From Streptomyces solicavernae (GTDB lineage Bacteria; Actinomycetota; Actinomycetes; Streptomycetales; Streptomycetaceae), in assembly GCF_029968095.1 (NCBI RefSeq), contig NZ_JASCIR010000018.1, forward strand, positions 62,001 through 126,000: a DNA stretch of 64,000 nt. The letters are read 5' to 3'. Below the pieces are notes generated by a model. It saw nothing but the letters and a program-made list of their open reading frames with translations, ran no database searches and was not told the origin of the DNA. This document shows positions 8,590 to 19,778 of the stretch, piece by piece. Position 1 is the first letter of the stretch. Each line of letters begins with the position of its first letter. A program made the translations under genes and the position numbers.

Positions 8590-8628
8590 ATGCGTGCCGT
8601 ACGCCTTCTGCTTAGCGAGCCGCGCTGA
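8590..8628 (+). CDS. leuS leader peptide (MRAVRLLLSEPR)
   Basis: A 12-codon frame with three consecutive leucine codons (CTT CTG CTT), 138 bases before leuS. The ATG follows TACCCT by 6 bases, so the transcript is probably leaderless and translation would start at its 5' end. The stop codon lies inside the first arm of the 8619-8677 hairpin, and a terminator follows at 8679-8703. This is the layout of ribosome-mediated attenuation: stalling at Leu codons when leucyl-tRNA is scarce would disturb the hairpin and change termination before leuS. Confidence 0.8.
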   Translation: MRAVRLLLSEPR

Positions 8629-8677
8629 TCAGTACCGACCACGGTCTTCCGAGGAAGCCGGTCGGAGTCAGCGCGGC
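8619..8677 (+). promoter_or_regulatory. Long RNA hairpin between leader peptide and terminator (leuS attenuator)
   Basis: GCCGCGCTGA (8619-8628, containing the leader stop codon) is perfectly complementary to TCAGCGCGGC (8668-8677). An inner CCGACC (8635-8640) pairs with GGTCGG (8660-8665). A ribosome on the Leu codons would cover the left arm. Which alternative pairing disables the terminator is not obvious; GAGG at 8651-8654 could pair with CCTC of the terminator stem. Confidence 0.7.
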
Positions 8678-8678
8678 G

Positions 8679-8703
8679 TCCCCTCCTGTGTGAGGGGATT
8701 TTT
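8679..8703 (+). terminator. leuS leader terminator
   Basis: TCCCCTC pairs with GAGGGGA over a six-base loop and is followed by TTTTT at 8699-8703. It lies between the leader peptide and leuS, so it acts as an attenuator rather than ending an upstream gene. A second hairpin (TTTCGGCTG/CAGCCGAAA, 8706-8730) follows. Confidence 0.85.
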
Positions 8704-8766
8704 CATTTCGGCTGTACGTCGCAGCCGAAAGCGCCGGCAGAGACGATCGATGGAGCCTTAAGGATC

Positions 8767-11646
<2,880 letters not shown>

Positions 11647-11824
11647 TGCGCCGGTGAGCCGTGCGTCCGGCTGATGCGCGGGTCGTGAACCGCACATCGG
11701 GCTGATCGGCGGCGCAGGGCAGGGATGTCCCCTACGGGCAGGTTGGGGGTTCGAAGGAACCCTCGGCCTGCCTGTCTGCGTTTACCGTGGAAGAGACCGT
11801 CGTCGAAACTCCCGGAGGCCCGCC

Positions 11825-12640
11825 ATGGGTGAAGCGATCGCCGTACTGGCGGTGCTTTTCGCGCTCTTCGTGGTGCTGGGGGTGTTCGTCACGATCAAGG
11901 TCGCCAAGGCCGCCGCGCGCGGTGTGGACCGCACCATCGAGCAGGCCCGCCGCACGGTCGAGGACACCACCCTCAAGGCGAAGACGTACGCACAGCCCGG
12001 CTCCGCGGGTGAGCTCGCGCGGCTGCGCGTACAGCTGCGTTCGACGATGAGGGCCACCCAGGACGCCCTCGGCGCCGGCGCGAGGGAGGACGCCTCGCTG
12101 CAGGAGTCGCTGCGCCTCTTCGACCGCCTGAGCGCACACGGGCACGAGCTGGACCATGAGCTGAAGCGCCTGGAGCGCGACCCGGACAAGACCCGCCTCG
12201 CGCAGCGGCTGCCCGACCTCAAGGAGCGTACGGACCAGATCACGCAGGCCGCGGACTCCCTGCGCTGGGCCGCCCACGACCGTGCGCGCAACTTCGCCGA
12301 GGACGACCTGGCGGAGCTCGGCCGACAGATCGACATGGAGTCGGGCGCCCTGCGGCACTGGACTCCGGCCGGGGCTGAGGCGGGGGCTGGGGGTGAGGAG
12401 TCTCCGGGCTCGCGTCCGGCTGCCGCGCCCTCGTGGCCCGAGCCGACGCTCGTGGACGGGCCTGCGGCGCCGACCGAGCAGACCTGGCCCGACGGCCGGT
12501 CGGAGCGCTCGGAACACTCGGAGCGCTCGGAGAGGGAGGCGGGGAAGCCTGCCGAGGGCGGGCCCGAGGCGATCGAGCCGAGCAGACCGGCGCCCACGTA
12601 CACGTGGCAGAAGGAAGCGAAGCCGGAGAGCACCACCTGA
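11825..12640 (+). CDS. Membrane-anchored coiled-coil protein of unknown function
   Basis: 271 residues. Residues ~5-28 form one transmembrane helix, followed by a charged helical region (residues ~30-190) with heptad-like spacing such as LFDRLSAHGHELDHELKRLE. The C-terminal ~80 residues are Pro/Glu/Ser rich and include a short SERSEHSERSER repeat encoded by a 9-12-bp DNA repeat. It looks like a single-pass protein with a cytoplasmic helical domain. GGAGG precedes the ATG. No domain is recognised. Confidence 0.8.
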   Translation: MGEAIAVLAVLFALFVVLGVFVTIKVAKAAARGVDRTIEQARRTVEDTTLKAKTYAQPGSAGELARLRVQLRSTMRATQDALGAGAREDASLQESLRLFDRLSAHGHELDHELKRLERDPDKTRLAQRLPDLKERTDQITQAADSLRWAAHDRARNFAEDDLAELGRQIDMESGALRHWTPAGAEAGAGGEESPGSRPAAAPSWPEPTLVDGPAAPTEQTWPDGRSERSEHSERSEREAGKPAEGGPEAIEPSRPAPTYTWQKEAKPESTT

Positions 12641-12776
12641 ACCGCGAAGCGGTTTACGGGCGCCGAACTTGAGCAGGATCCGGTTCGGTCAACGTGCCAC
12701 GCCGCAGGTGCGGCCGCTGATCGCCCCGAAGCCCCCGGACTGCCGCACGTGCGGTCCGGAAGGTAATCTCCAGCTC

Positions 12777-13622
12777 ATGTCCCGCCATGTCGCGATCGTC
12801 ACGGATTCAACGGCCTACCTGCCGCAGCGGGCGATCGAGCGGCACGGCATCACGGCGGTGCCGCTGACCGTGGTCCTGGGCGACCGAGCGCTGGAAGAGG
12901 GCACCGAGATCTCGGCCCGCTCGCTCGCCACCGCACTGCAGAAGCGCCGGCCGGTGACCACCTCCCGGCCGAGCCCCGAGCTGTTCGGCGAGATGTACCG
13001 CCGCGTCGCGGAGTCGGGCGCGACGGGCATCGTGTCGCTCCACCTGTCGTCGGAGTTCTCCGGCACGTACGACGCGGCGGTGCTGGCGGCCAAGGAGGCT
13101 CCGGTGCCCGTACGTGTCGTGGACACCGGCATGGTCGCGATGGCCCTCGGGTTCTGCGCCCTGTCCGCCGCGGAGACCGCAGAGGCCGGCGGGACGGTGG
13201 ACGACGCGGTGGCCGCGGCCGAGAAGCGCGCGGCTTCCACCTCCGCCTACTTCTACGTGGACACCTTGGACTACCTGCGCCGCGGCGGCCGGATCGGAGC
13301 AGCCCAGGCGCTCCTCGGCTCGGCGCTCGCGGTGAAGCCGCTGCTCCAACTGGACAACGGGCGCATCGAGTTGCGGGAGAAGGTGCGTACCGCCGCCAAG
13401 GCCATCGCCCGGCTCGAAGAGATCGTGACGGAGCGGGCGGGCGTCAGCGCCGTGGACATCGCCGTGCACCACCTGGCCGCGCCGGAGCGCGCGACCGCAC
13501 TCGCGGACCGCCTCAAGGAGCGCGTGCCGGGTCTGACCGAACTGCACGTCAGCGAGGTGGGCGCGGTGATCGGCGCGCACACCGGGCCTGGGCTGCTGGG
13601 GGCGGTCGTCTCGCCGCGGTAG
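12777..13622 (+). CDS. DegV family fatty-acid-binding protein
   Basis: 281 residues, usual DegV length. VAIVTDSTAYLP at the N-terminus, SRPSPELF, HLSSEFSGTYDAA and VDTLDYLRRGGRIG are the conserved blocks of the family, whose members (FakB type) bind a fatty acid and present it to the kinase FakA for phosphorylation. The ATG at 12777 has TAATCT exactly 7 bases upstream, suggesting a leaderless transcript; longer in-frame starts run back through the preceding gene. No fakA homologue lies in this window. Confidence 0.93.
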   Translation: MSRHVAIVTDSTAYLPQRAIERHGITAVPLTVVLGDRALEEGTEISARSLATALQKRRPVTTSRPSPELFGEMYRRVAESGATGIVSLHLSSEFSGTYDAAVLAAKEAPVPVRVVDTGMVAMALGFCALSAAETAEAGGTVDDAVAAAEKRAASTSAYFYVDTLDYLRRGGRIGAAQALLGSALAVKPLLQLDNGRIELREKVRTAAKAIARLEEIVTERAGVSAVDIAVHHLAAPERATALADRLKERVPGLTELHVSEVGAVIGAHTGPGLLGAVVSPR

Positions 13623-13807
13623 GAGCTGGACCTTCTGCGCGTGGGGCGGTGTGGCTTGTGCGGGTGTGTGCGTTGCCTGGCTGCGGAGCGACTCGGCAGG
13701 GAGTGGTGTGACTCGTGTGGGTGACGGAGTTATCCACAACTCGCGGGTAATCCACAGGAATTGACCAAGATCAGCAAGTTCGTTCGGAGCTGCATAGCGT
13801 CGCGGAC
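13623..13807. promoter_or_regulatory. degV-comEA intergenic region with two DnaA-box-like nonamers
   Basis: TTATCCACA at 13730-13738 matches the bacterial DnaA box, and TAATCCACA at 13748-13756 differs by one base; both point the same way, 18 bp apart. TAGCGT (13795-13800) lies 7 bases before the comEA ATG and could be its -10. No gene is seen. Confidence 0.5.
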
Positions 13808-15127
13808 ATGACTCCTCGATCGCCTCGCGCTCCTCGCCCCTCCGGTACCCCGCGCCGCCCGTTCGCCGCCGCTGCGACGAGCGGTCCGGGGCGCGGCCCG
13901 TCGTCCGACGTCCGCATGCGGCATCGTCATGCGGTCCGTCGCGGACGTTCTTCCTCACGAATGTCCGGTGTGCGCGGGGGCGTTCGGGGCAGCCGACGGG
14001 CTTCGGCCGAGCGCGTACGGATGCGTGCACAGCTGCTGTTCGACCCGGGCGGAGGCGGAGGCGGTGACGGTACGGCCTCGTTGCCGTCCCAGCTGCGCCC
14101 CGTCCCACCAGGCGGGTTGCGGGCGGCGGGCGCGGCGGACCGGGCGGAGGCGTCTGGGACAGCGGGGACGGCGAGGACGACACCCCGGGGCGCAGGCACG
14201 GGCGCGGGCGCAGGCGCACGCGCGGGCACAGGCACCGGTCCGGGCACAGCTACCGGCACCGGCACCGGCACCGGTACGAGTGTCGGCGGTGCGGCAGATG
14301 CCGGTGAGAGTGGTCGCGAGTCGCTGGCGAGCCCGGCGGCGGCCGAACCGGAAGGCAGGGCGAGGCGGCCCCTGCGCGCGCGTCTGGGCCTCGCCGTGCG
14401 CGAACGGCTCCCGCTGTGGCTGCAGTTGAGGTGCGGCGTCGAACGCCGCAGCCTGATCGCCCTGGCCGTGGTGCTGGTGGTCGCCGTCGGCTTCGCAGCC
14501 CAGCACTTCTGGTCCGGCCGGCCGCGGTCGGTACGCGCACCGGAGGCGGTGGGCGAGGCGACGGTGCCCCACCCCTCGCCCGGGCCGACCGTCACACACC
14601 CCGGAACGGGCGGGGCGAAGGACGCGGCGGGCGGACAGACAGCCGGTGCCGGAGCCACCGGCGCGCCCGGGGCCTCCGGTAGCCGGATCGTCGTGGACGT
14701 CAGCGGCAAGGTGCGCAGCCCGGGAATCCACCGCCTGCCGGCGGGCTCCCGGGTGGCGGACGCACTGAAGGCCGCCGGTGGAGTACGTCGGGGAGTCGAC
14801 GTCACGGGCCTCAACCGGGCGCGGCTCCTGATGGACGGGGAGCAGGTCGTCGTCGGCGTGCCGCCAGCGCCCGGCCCTGCTGGAGCCGCCGCCTCAGGCT
14901 CGTCAGGCGGGAGCGCCGGGCCCGGGGCGGGGGCTGCCCCGGTCAGCCTCAACACGGCCACGGTCGCGCAGCTGGAGACGCTGCCCGGCGTGGGCCCCGT
15001 GCTGGCCCAGCACATCGTCGACTACCGCACCCAGCACGGTGGCTTCCGCTCCATCGGCGAACTCCGCGAGGTGAACGGCATCGGCGAGCAGCGCTTCGCG
15101 GACCTGAAGAACTCCGTACGGCCATGA
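13808..15127 (+). CDS. comEA: ComEA-like helix-hairpin-helix DNA-binding protein
   Basis: 439 residues from the first ATG, much longer than ComEA of Bacillus because of a ~220-residue low-complexity N-terminus with Gly-Thr/Ala-Gly repeats. One transmembrane helix (ALAVVLVVAVGFAAQHFW, near residue 220) anchors it. An SLBB domain follows (IVVDVSGKVRSPGIHRLPAG). Two helix-hairpin-helix motifs come at the C-terminus (LETLPGVGPVLAQHIVDYR, LREVNGIGEQRF). The stop overlaps the comEC start (ATGA), so the two are translationally coupled. In competent bacteria this pair takes up DNA; in streptomycetes the role is unproven. The start may lie further in. Confidence 0.88.
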   Translation: MTPRSPRAPRPSGTPRRPFAAAATSGPGRGPSSDVRMRHRHAVRRGRSSSRMSGVRGGVRGSRRASAERVRMRAQLLFDPGGGGGGDGTASLPSQLRPVPPGGLRAAGAADRAEASGTAGTARTTPRGAGTGAGAGARAGTGTGPGTATGTGTGTGTSVGGAADAGESGRESLASPAAAEPEGRARRPLRARLGLAVRERLPLWLQLRCGVERRSLIALAVVLVVAVGFAAQHFWSGRPRSVRAPEAVGEATVPHPSPGPTVTHPGTGGAKDAAGGQTAGAGATGAPGASGSRIVVDVSGKVRSPGIHRLPAGSRVADALKAAGGVRRGVDVTGLNRARLLMDGEQVVVGVPPAPGPAGAAASGSSGGSAGPGAGAAPVSLNTATVAQLETLPGVGPVLAQHIVDYRTQHGGFRSIGELREVNGIGEQRFADLKNSVRP

Positions 15128-17808
15128 CCCGCCCGGCAGTTCACGGCACCTCCACAACGGCCGAGGGGCGAGGTGCCACAGCGGCAGGGCTGTCCGGTTC
15201 CGTCGCGCCAGGACAGGTGGGTTCCGCCCGCGTCGGTTCCACGGGCCTACGACAGGAAGGCCCGGCCGACCTCCGGCTCGTTCCACCCGCGCTGGCGGCC
15301 TGGGTGTCGGCGGGCGTGGCTCTGGGCGACTCCGGAGGGTGGACGGTCCTGGCGCTCACCCTGTGCGCGGTGGTGGCGGTGGGCGTGCTCGGCGCGGAGG
15401 CGCTGAGAGTGCTGCGGTCGAGGCGGCCACGACGAACAGGGCGGGGGCGACCGCAGCACGCCGAGGGGCAGCCCGGCGTGATGAGGCCGGGCCGTGTCGC
15501 CCTGGCCACCACGCTCCTCTGCGCCACCGCGGCCCTCGGCTCGACCGCGCTGCACACGGCGGACCTGTACCGCGGCCCGGTCCCCGCGCTCGCCCGCGAA
15601 TACGCCCGAGCCACGGTCGAGTTGGAGGTGACCGCGGATCCACGTCCGGTCCGGGCGCGCGCGTCGGGTGCCAGGACTCTCCCGCCGGGCACGGCCGTCG
15701 AGGCCGACATCGTGAAGGTCACGACGTCGGCCGGGCAGGTCACCGAGACCCGTACGCCGGTCCTGCTCCTGGCCCGCGAGGCAGACGCGGAGAGGGCGAA
15801 GGAGCGGACTCCGTCCGCCTGGCGCACCCTTCTGCCCTCCACGCGGCTGAGAGTGGAGGGACGGCTCGCGCCGCCGATGCGGGACGGGGACCGGATCGCG
15901 GCCGTCGTACGGGTGCCGGACGGGGAGGCGCCGCGCGTAGTGGCGGGGCCGAGTGCCCTGCAGCGCACCGCAGGAAAGCTGCGGGCCGGACTGCGGGAGG
16001 CCGGCGACGGTCTCACGCCGGACGCCCGGGCCCTGCTGCCGGGGCTGGTCGTCGGGGACACCGGCCGCGTCACCGAAGAGCTGGACGCGGCCTTCCGGGC
16101 CACCGATCTGACCCATCTCCTCGCGGTGTCCGGCAGCAACCTGACCATCGTCCTGATCCTGCTCACCGGCCCGCCCGGGCGTGCGATGCGCGCGGAGCGC
16201 GGCGGCCTTGCACCACGCCTCGGCATCTCGCTCAGAGGCACGGCCCTGCTCGGCGGGGCGCTCACGCTCGCGTTCGTCGTGGTGTGCCGGCCGGATCCGA
16301 GCGTGCTGCGAGCGGCGGCCTGCGGGCTGATCGTGCTGGTCGCCATCGGTACGGGCCGGCGCCGCTCGCTGATCCCGGCGCTGGCTGCCGCCGTGCTGCT
16401 CCTGGTGCTGTACGACCCGTGGCTGGCGCGGAGTTACGGATTCGCGTTGTCGGTGCTGGCCACCGGTGCGCTGCTGACGCTCGCGCCGCGGTGGAGCGCC
16501 GGACTGCGTCGCAGAGGGGTGCCGGGCCGGCCCGCCGATGCGCTCGCCGCGGCGCTGGCGGCACAGGCCGTGTGCGCGCCCGTCGTGGCGGTGCTGTCGG
16601 CGCGCGTGAGCCTCGTGGCGGTGCCCTGCAATCTGCTCGCCGAGGTGGCGGTGGCACCGGCGACGATCCTCGGGTTCGCCGCGCTCGCCGTGGCGCCGGT
16701 CTCGATGCCGCTCGCCGAAGGGCTGTGCTGGGTGGCGAGTTGGCCGGTGGAGTGGATCGCCGAGGTCGCGAGGAGGGGTGCGGCGCTGCCGGGTGCGGGG
16801 GTCGACTGGCCGGGTGGATGGCGCGGCGGGGCGCTCCTCGCGCTGGTGACGGTGTGCGTGGTGGTGCTGGTCGGCCGGCTGGCGCGCGGGTCGGGGCGGA
16901 GACTGCTCGGACATCCCGTGACGGTCGGGCTGTGCGTCCTGCTGTTCCTGCTCGCCGTGGTCCGTCCGGCGCCGCTCACCCGGGTGATCTCCGGCTGGCC
17001 GCCGCCGGGTTGGCGGCTGGTGATGTGCGACGTCGGACAGGGAGACGCCACCGTGCTGGCGACCGGGCCGGGGGAGGCGGTGCTGGTCGACGCGGGGCCG
17101 GACCCGGTCCTTGTGGACCGGTGCCTGAGCGCGCTCGGGGTCACACGGATCCCGTTGGTGCTGCTCACGCACTTCCACGCGGACCATGTGACGGGCCTGC
17201 CGGGGGTGCTGCGCGGGCGCGAGGTGGGGCTGATCCAGACGACGGCGCTCGAAGAGCCGCAGGAACGCGCGGAGTTCGTGAAGGCGCAGGCCGCCGCGCA
17301 CGATGTCCCGGTGATGCGGGCGGTGGCGGGCGAACGCCGCCGTGCGGGGCCGCTGCGCTGGCGGGTGGTGTGGCCGCCCGCAGGTCCGAGCCCGAGCCCC
17401 GAGCCCGAAGGGCCCAACGACGCGAGCGTGACGCTCCTTGCGGAAGTGGCCGGGCTGAAGCTGCTGCTGCCCGGCGACCTCGAACCGCCCGCGCAGCGGG
17501 CCCTGTTGCGCAGCCTGCCCCGGCTGCCTCCCGTGGACGTCCTCAAGGTCGCCCACCACGGCTCGGCCTACCAGGACCCGGAGCTGCTGCGCCGGCTCGA
17601 CCCACGCCTGGCCCTGATCTCCGCAGGCAAGGACAACGAATACGGCCACCCGGCCCCCGCCACGCTCGCCGCGCTGCGCTCACGCGGCGCGCTCGTCCTC
17701 CGTACCGACGTACATGGCTCGGTCGCGGTGACGGGCACCGGCAACGATCTACAGGGCACGCCGTCCAGGGAGGACGCCGAAGGCGAACGTCGAAGACGAG
17801 CGTCGTAG
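15124..17808 (+). CDS. comEC: ComEC/Rec2 family DNA-uptake channel protein
   Basis: 894 residues. An N-terminal soluble region is followed by the competence membrane domain (HLLAVSGSNLTIVLIL near residue 335, about ten helices to residue ~620). A C-terminal metallo-beta-lactamase domain has DVGQGDATVL, LTHFHADHVTGLPG and HHGSAYQDPEL, with the metal ligands intact, consistent with the nuclease that degrades the non-transported strand. It begins inside the comEA stop codon (ATGA). The stop lies inside a 13-bp tandem repeat that continues into the intergenic region. Confidence 0.93.
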   Translation: MTRPAVHGTSTTAEGRGATAAGLSGSVAPGQVGSARVGSTGLRQEGPADLRLVPPALAAWVSAGVALGDSGGWTVLALTLCAVVAVGVLGAEALRVLRSRRPRRTGRGRPQHAEGQPGVMRPGRVALATTLLCATAALGSTALHTADLYRGPVPALAREYARATVELEVTADPRPVRARASGARTLPPGTAVEADIVKVTTSAGQVTETRTPVLLLAREADAERAKERTPSAWRTLLPSTRLRVEGRLAPPMRDGDRIAAVVRVPDGEAPRVVAGPSALQRTAGKLRAGLREAGDGLTPDARALLPGLVVGDTGRVTEELDAAFRATDLTHLLAVSGSNLTIVLILLTGPPGRAMRAERGGLAPRLGISLRGTALLGGALTLAFVVVCRPDPSVLRAAACGLIVLVAIGTGRRRSLIPALAAAVLLLVLYDPWLARSYGFALSVLATGALLTLAPRWSAGLRRRGVPGRPADALAAALAAQAVCAPVVAVLSARVSLVAVPCNLLAEVAVAPATILGFAALAVAPVSMPLAEGLCWVASWPVEWIAEVARRGAALPGAGVDWPGGWRGGALLALVTVCVVVLVGRLARGSGRRLLGHPVTVGLCVLLFLLAVVRPAPLTRVISGWPPPGWRLVMCDVGQGDATVLATGPGEAVLVDAGPDPVLVDRCLSALGVTRIPLVLLTHFHADHVTGLPGVLRGREVGLIQTTALEEPQERAEFVKAQAAAHDVPVMRAVAGERRRAGPLRWRVVWPPAGPSPSPEPEGPNDASVTLLAEVAGLKLLLPGDLEPPAQRALLRSLPRLPPVDVLKVAHHGSAYQDPELLRRLDPRLALISAGKDNEYGHPAPATLAALRSRGALVLRTDVHGSVAVTGTGNDLQGTPSREDAEGERRRRAS

Positions 17809-17864
17809 GGGAGCGTCGAAGGAGAAGGTCGAAGGAGAGGGTCGTAGGAGATGTCGTAGAGGCA
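17800..17864. repeat. 13-bp tandem repeat containing the comEC stop codon
   Basis: Units of 13 bp start at 17800, 17813, 17826, 17839 and, degenerate, 17852; the core is GTCGWAGGRGA. The comEC stop TAG is part of the first unit and TAG recurs in the fourth and fifth. Confidence 0.75.
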
Positions 17865-18208
17865 CGCCGTAGGAGTGCAGCAAGCCCATGAAAACCGCTG
17901 CCTGACCGAACAGGGGTGTGTGTTGAGGAATGAGACCGAGTTGGCCCGAAAGCCGTAGTAATGGTCGAATGGGCCTTCGATGGGGGGAGTTATCCAGCCC
18001 TGCGGAACGATCGCGCGCTCGCCCGCCCCGAACGGTCACTGGGCGATCACCAAGAGTCCGGGCGGGCTCACGATACGCGTGCCGCGTCGAAGCCCGCACA
18101 GGCCGTCCGCAGAGCGCCGTACGGCATACGGCGCAGGGCACCCATCGCACGTCAACCGGTGCGTCCGCTCCGCACTACAGGTCCATAGCGCAATCAGGGG
18201 TGCTTTCC
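17865..18208. other. Gene-free region between comEC and the YceI gene
   Basis: About 340 bases after the repeat. I see no convincing gene, RNA or terminator. An AGGGG element at 18196-18200 serves as ribosome binding site for the next gene. Confidence 0.5.
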
Positions 18209-19090
18209 ATGTTCGGCCGCTGGCTGGAGAACCGTAAGAACCGGGCGAGCGGCGGTGGTTCCGCTTCGTTGCCGCCCGTGCCGCCCAGCGGAGGGATGGT
18301 CAGCTGCCGGGTCGTCGACCCGATCGACGAGCCGTTGCGGCATGCGGAGTTCACCGTCTCGGACGCGCAGGGGCGGAAGGTCGTGGCGGGGGAGGCGGAC
18401 CCGTTCGGCTCGTTCGTGGCGACGGTGCCGGTGGGGGAGTACCGGATCGCGGTGTCGGCCGAGGGGTACGTGCCGTACCGGGGCAGCGCGACCGTAGCCG
18501 GGGGCGGGCACACGGCGCTCGGGGATCTGACGCTGCAGCTCGCGCCGCCACCGATGCTGCCGGAGCCCGGTGACTGGGAGATGGAGCCCATGCACTCCTC
18601 GATCGCGTTCACGGCCCGGCACATCGGCCTGGCGCGGATCCACGGCAGGTTCAACAACTTCGCGGGCGCGATACGGATAGCGGAGCGCATGGAGGAGTCG
18701 GCCATGCACGTGGTGATCGACGCGGCGTCCATCGACACGAACGTCAAGATGCGCGACGACCACCTGCGGTCGGCGGACTTCCTCGACGTCGCACAGTTCC
18801 CGACGCTGGAGTTCTACAGCGACCGCTTCGTGCACCGCGGCGGCAGCCGTTGGGCCGTGACCGGCGCGCTGTCGCTGCACGGTGTGACGCGTACGGTCAC
18901 GCTCGACACGGAGTACCTGGGCACCGGAAGCGGCATGGAGAGCGAGACCCGGGCCGCCTGCCGCGCCACGACCGAGCTGCACCGCGACGACTTCACGGTG
19001 AGCTGGCAGACGATGCTGGCCAAGGGGATCGCGGTGGTCGGCCCGAGCATCAAGATTGCGCTCGACGTCCAGATCGTCCCCAAGGGGTGA
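18209..19090 (+). CDS. YceI family protein with N-terminal carboxypeptidase-regulatory-like domain
   Basis: 293 residues. Residues ~30-115 look like a transthyretin-like beta sandwich (DPIDEPLRHAEFTVSDAQGR, GEYRIAVSAEGYVPYRGSA). From ~130 the YceI lipocalin-type barrel begins (SSIAFTARHIGLARIHGRF, NVKMRDDHLRSADFLDVAQF, TGALSLHGVTRTVTL). YceI proteins bind isoprenoid or other lipids. No signal peptide is evident, unlike Gram-negative YceI. The ATG at 18209 has AGGGG 8 bases upstream; a GTG at 18200 is the alternative. Confidence 0.9.
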   Translation: MFGRWLENRKNRASGGGSASLPPVPPSGGMVSCRVVDPIDEPLRHAEFTVSDAQGRKVVAGEADPFGSFVATVPVGEYRIAVSAEGYVPYRGSATVAGGGHTALGDLTLQLAPPPMLPEPGDWEMEPMHSSIAFTARHIGLARIHGRFNNFAGAIRIAERMEESAMHVVIDAASIDTNVKMRDDHLRSADFLDVAQFPTLEFYSDRFVHRGGSRWAVTGALSLHGVTRTVTLDTEYLGTGSGMESETRAACRATTELHRDDFTVSWQTMLAKGIAVVGPSIKIALDVQIVPKG

Positions 19091-19160
19091 GCCGCCGCCC
19101 CGAGCCGGCCGGCCCCGGGGCGAGGGCAGGGGCTCAGCGGTGGACCAGGACAATGGTCGC

Positions 19161-19406
19161 GTGAGCGATGTGAGACATGTGCTGGTCCTGCCCGACCGCG
19201 ACGCCGCCGAGGAAGCGGCCGAGGCGCTGGCCGGACGCTTCGCGGTCACCGAGGAGCCCCAGCTCGTACGGGACGCCCTGGCCGGTGAGGACGACGCCGA
19301 GGACGCACAGTGGCTGCTGGTCCTGGAGGACGCGCAGGACCGCCTGGACCCGGCGGCGCTGGACGAGTTCGCGGCCGAGTGGGAGGGCTGGCGCGAAGAG
19401 CCCTAG
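19161..19406 (+). CDS. Small acidic conserved protein of unknown function
   Basis: 81 residues, strongly acidic (AEEAAEALAGRF, AGEDDAEDAQWLLVLED). GACAAT lies 6 bases before the GTG at 19161, so a leaderless transcript is likely; the same context occurs in front of era. It has an alternating beta-alpha look but no domain I recognise. Codon use is normal for the window. Confidence 0.7.
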   Translation: MSDVRHVLVLPDRDAAEEAAEALAGRFAVTEEPQLVRDALAGEDDAEDAQWLLVLEDAQDRLDPAALDEFAAEWEGWREEP

Positions 19407-19417
19407 GTGTTCTGTCC

Positions 19418-19700
19418 ACGGAGGTTGGTGGAACGCCGCCGAGCGCCGCCGTGAACGCTACGTCGTCGTCGACGACGTCATGTAACAGTCCACGATGGCC
19501 CGTGCCCGCGCCATCGCCCACCTCGGCGAGGTGGCCCGGCAGGGGGTCGGCATCCTCGGCCCCGACGCCCGGCCGCCGCCCGCCTGGAGAACATCGCCCG
19601 CTTCGTCGACTTCGTCTCCGAGAGCATCTCCCGCGCCGCTGACCAGGCCCGCGAGATCCTCCACACGAAACCCGAAACGACCTCGGACACCACTGCCTGA
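19418..19700 (+). pseudogene. Decayed gene remnant with in-frame stop and frameshift
   Basis: One frame reads ...AERRRERYVVVDDVM, then a TAA (19483-19485, a very rare codon here), then in the same frame STMARARAIAHLGEVARQ and GVGILGPDAR. Around 19570 the protein-like signal moves to another frame: RLENIARFVDFVSES, ISRAADQAREILHTKPE, to the stop at 19698-19700. Helical, charged sequence on both sides of the break argues for one ancestral gene. I do not recognise the family. A short intact gene starting at 19495 is the alternative, but its second half would be Pro/Ser/Arg rubbish. Confidence 0.4.
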
Positions 19701-19747
19701 ACCGCCTTCAGGGCATGGGGCTCCCTGGCGGGGCCGCTCGTCCGGCG

Positions 19748-19770
19748 TTGTCAGTGGCGCGTGGGATCCT
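19748..19770 (+). promoter_or_regulatory. holA promoter matching the RecA-NDp/PafBC DNA-damage consensus
   Basis: TTGTCAGTG (19748-19756), 8 bases, then GATCCT (19765-19770). The consensus known from mycobacteria is TTGTCRGTG-N8-TANNNT; only the first base of the -10 differs. The holA ATG is 8 bases after the -10, so the transcript would be leaderless. Confidence 0.7.
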
Positions 19771-19778
19771 TGACCGCG

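Noticed and set aside
8590..8766. T-box riboswitch before leuS
   Set aside because: No specifier loop or conserved T-box sequence seen; a leader peptide with Leu codons explains the layout better.
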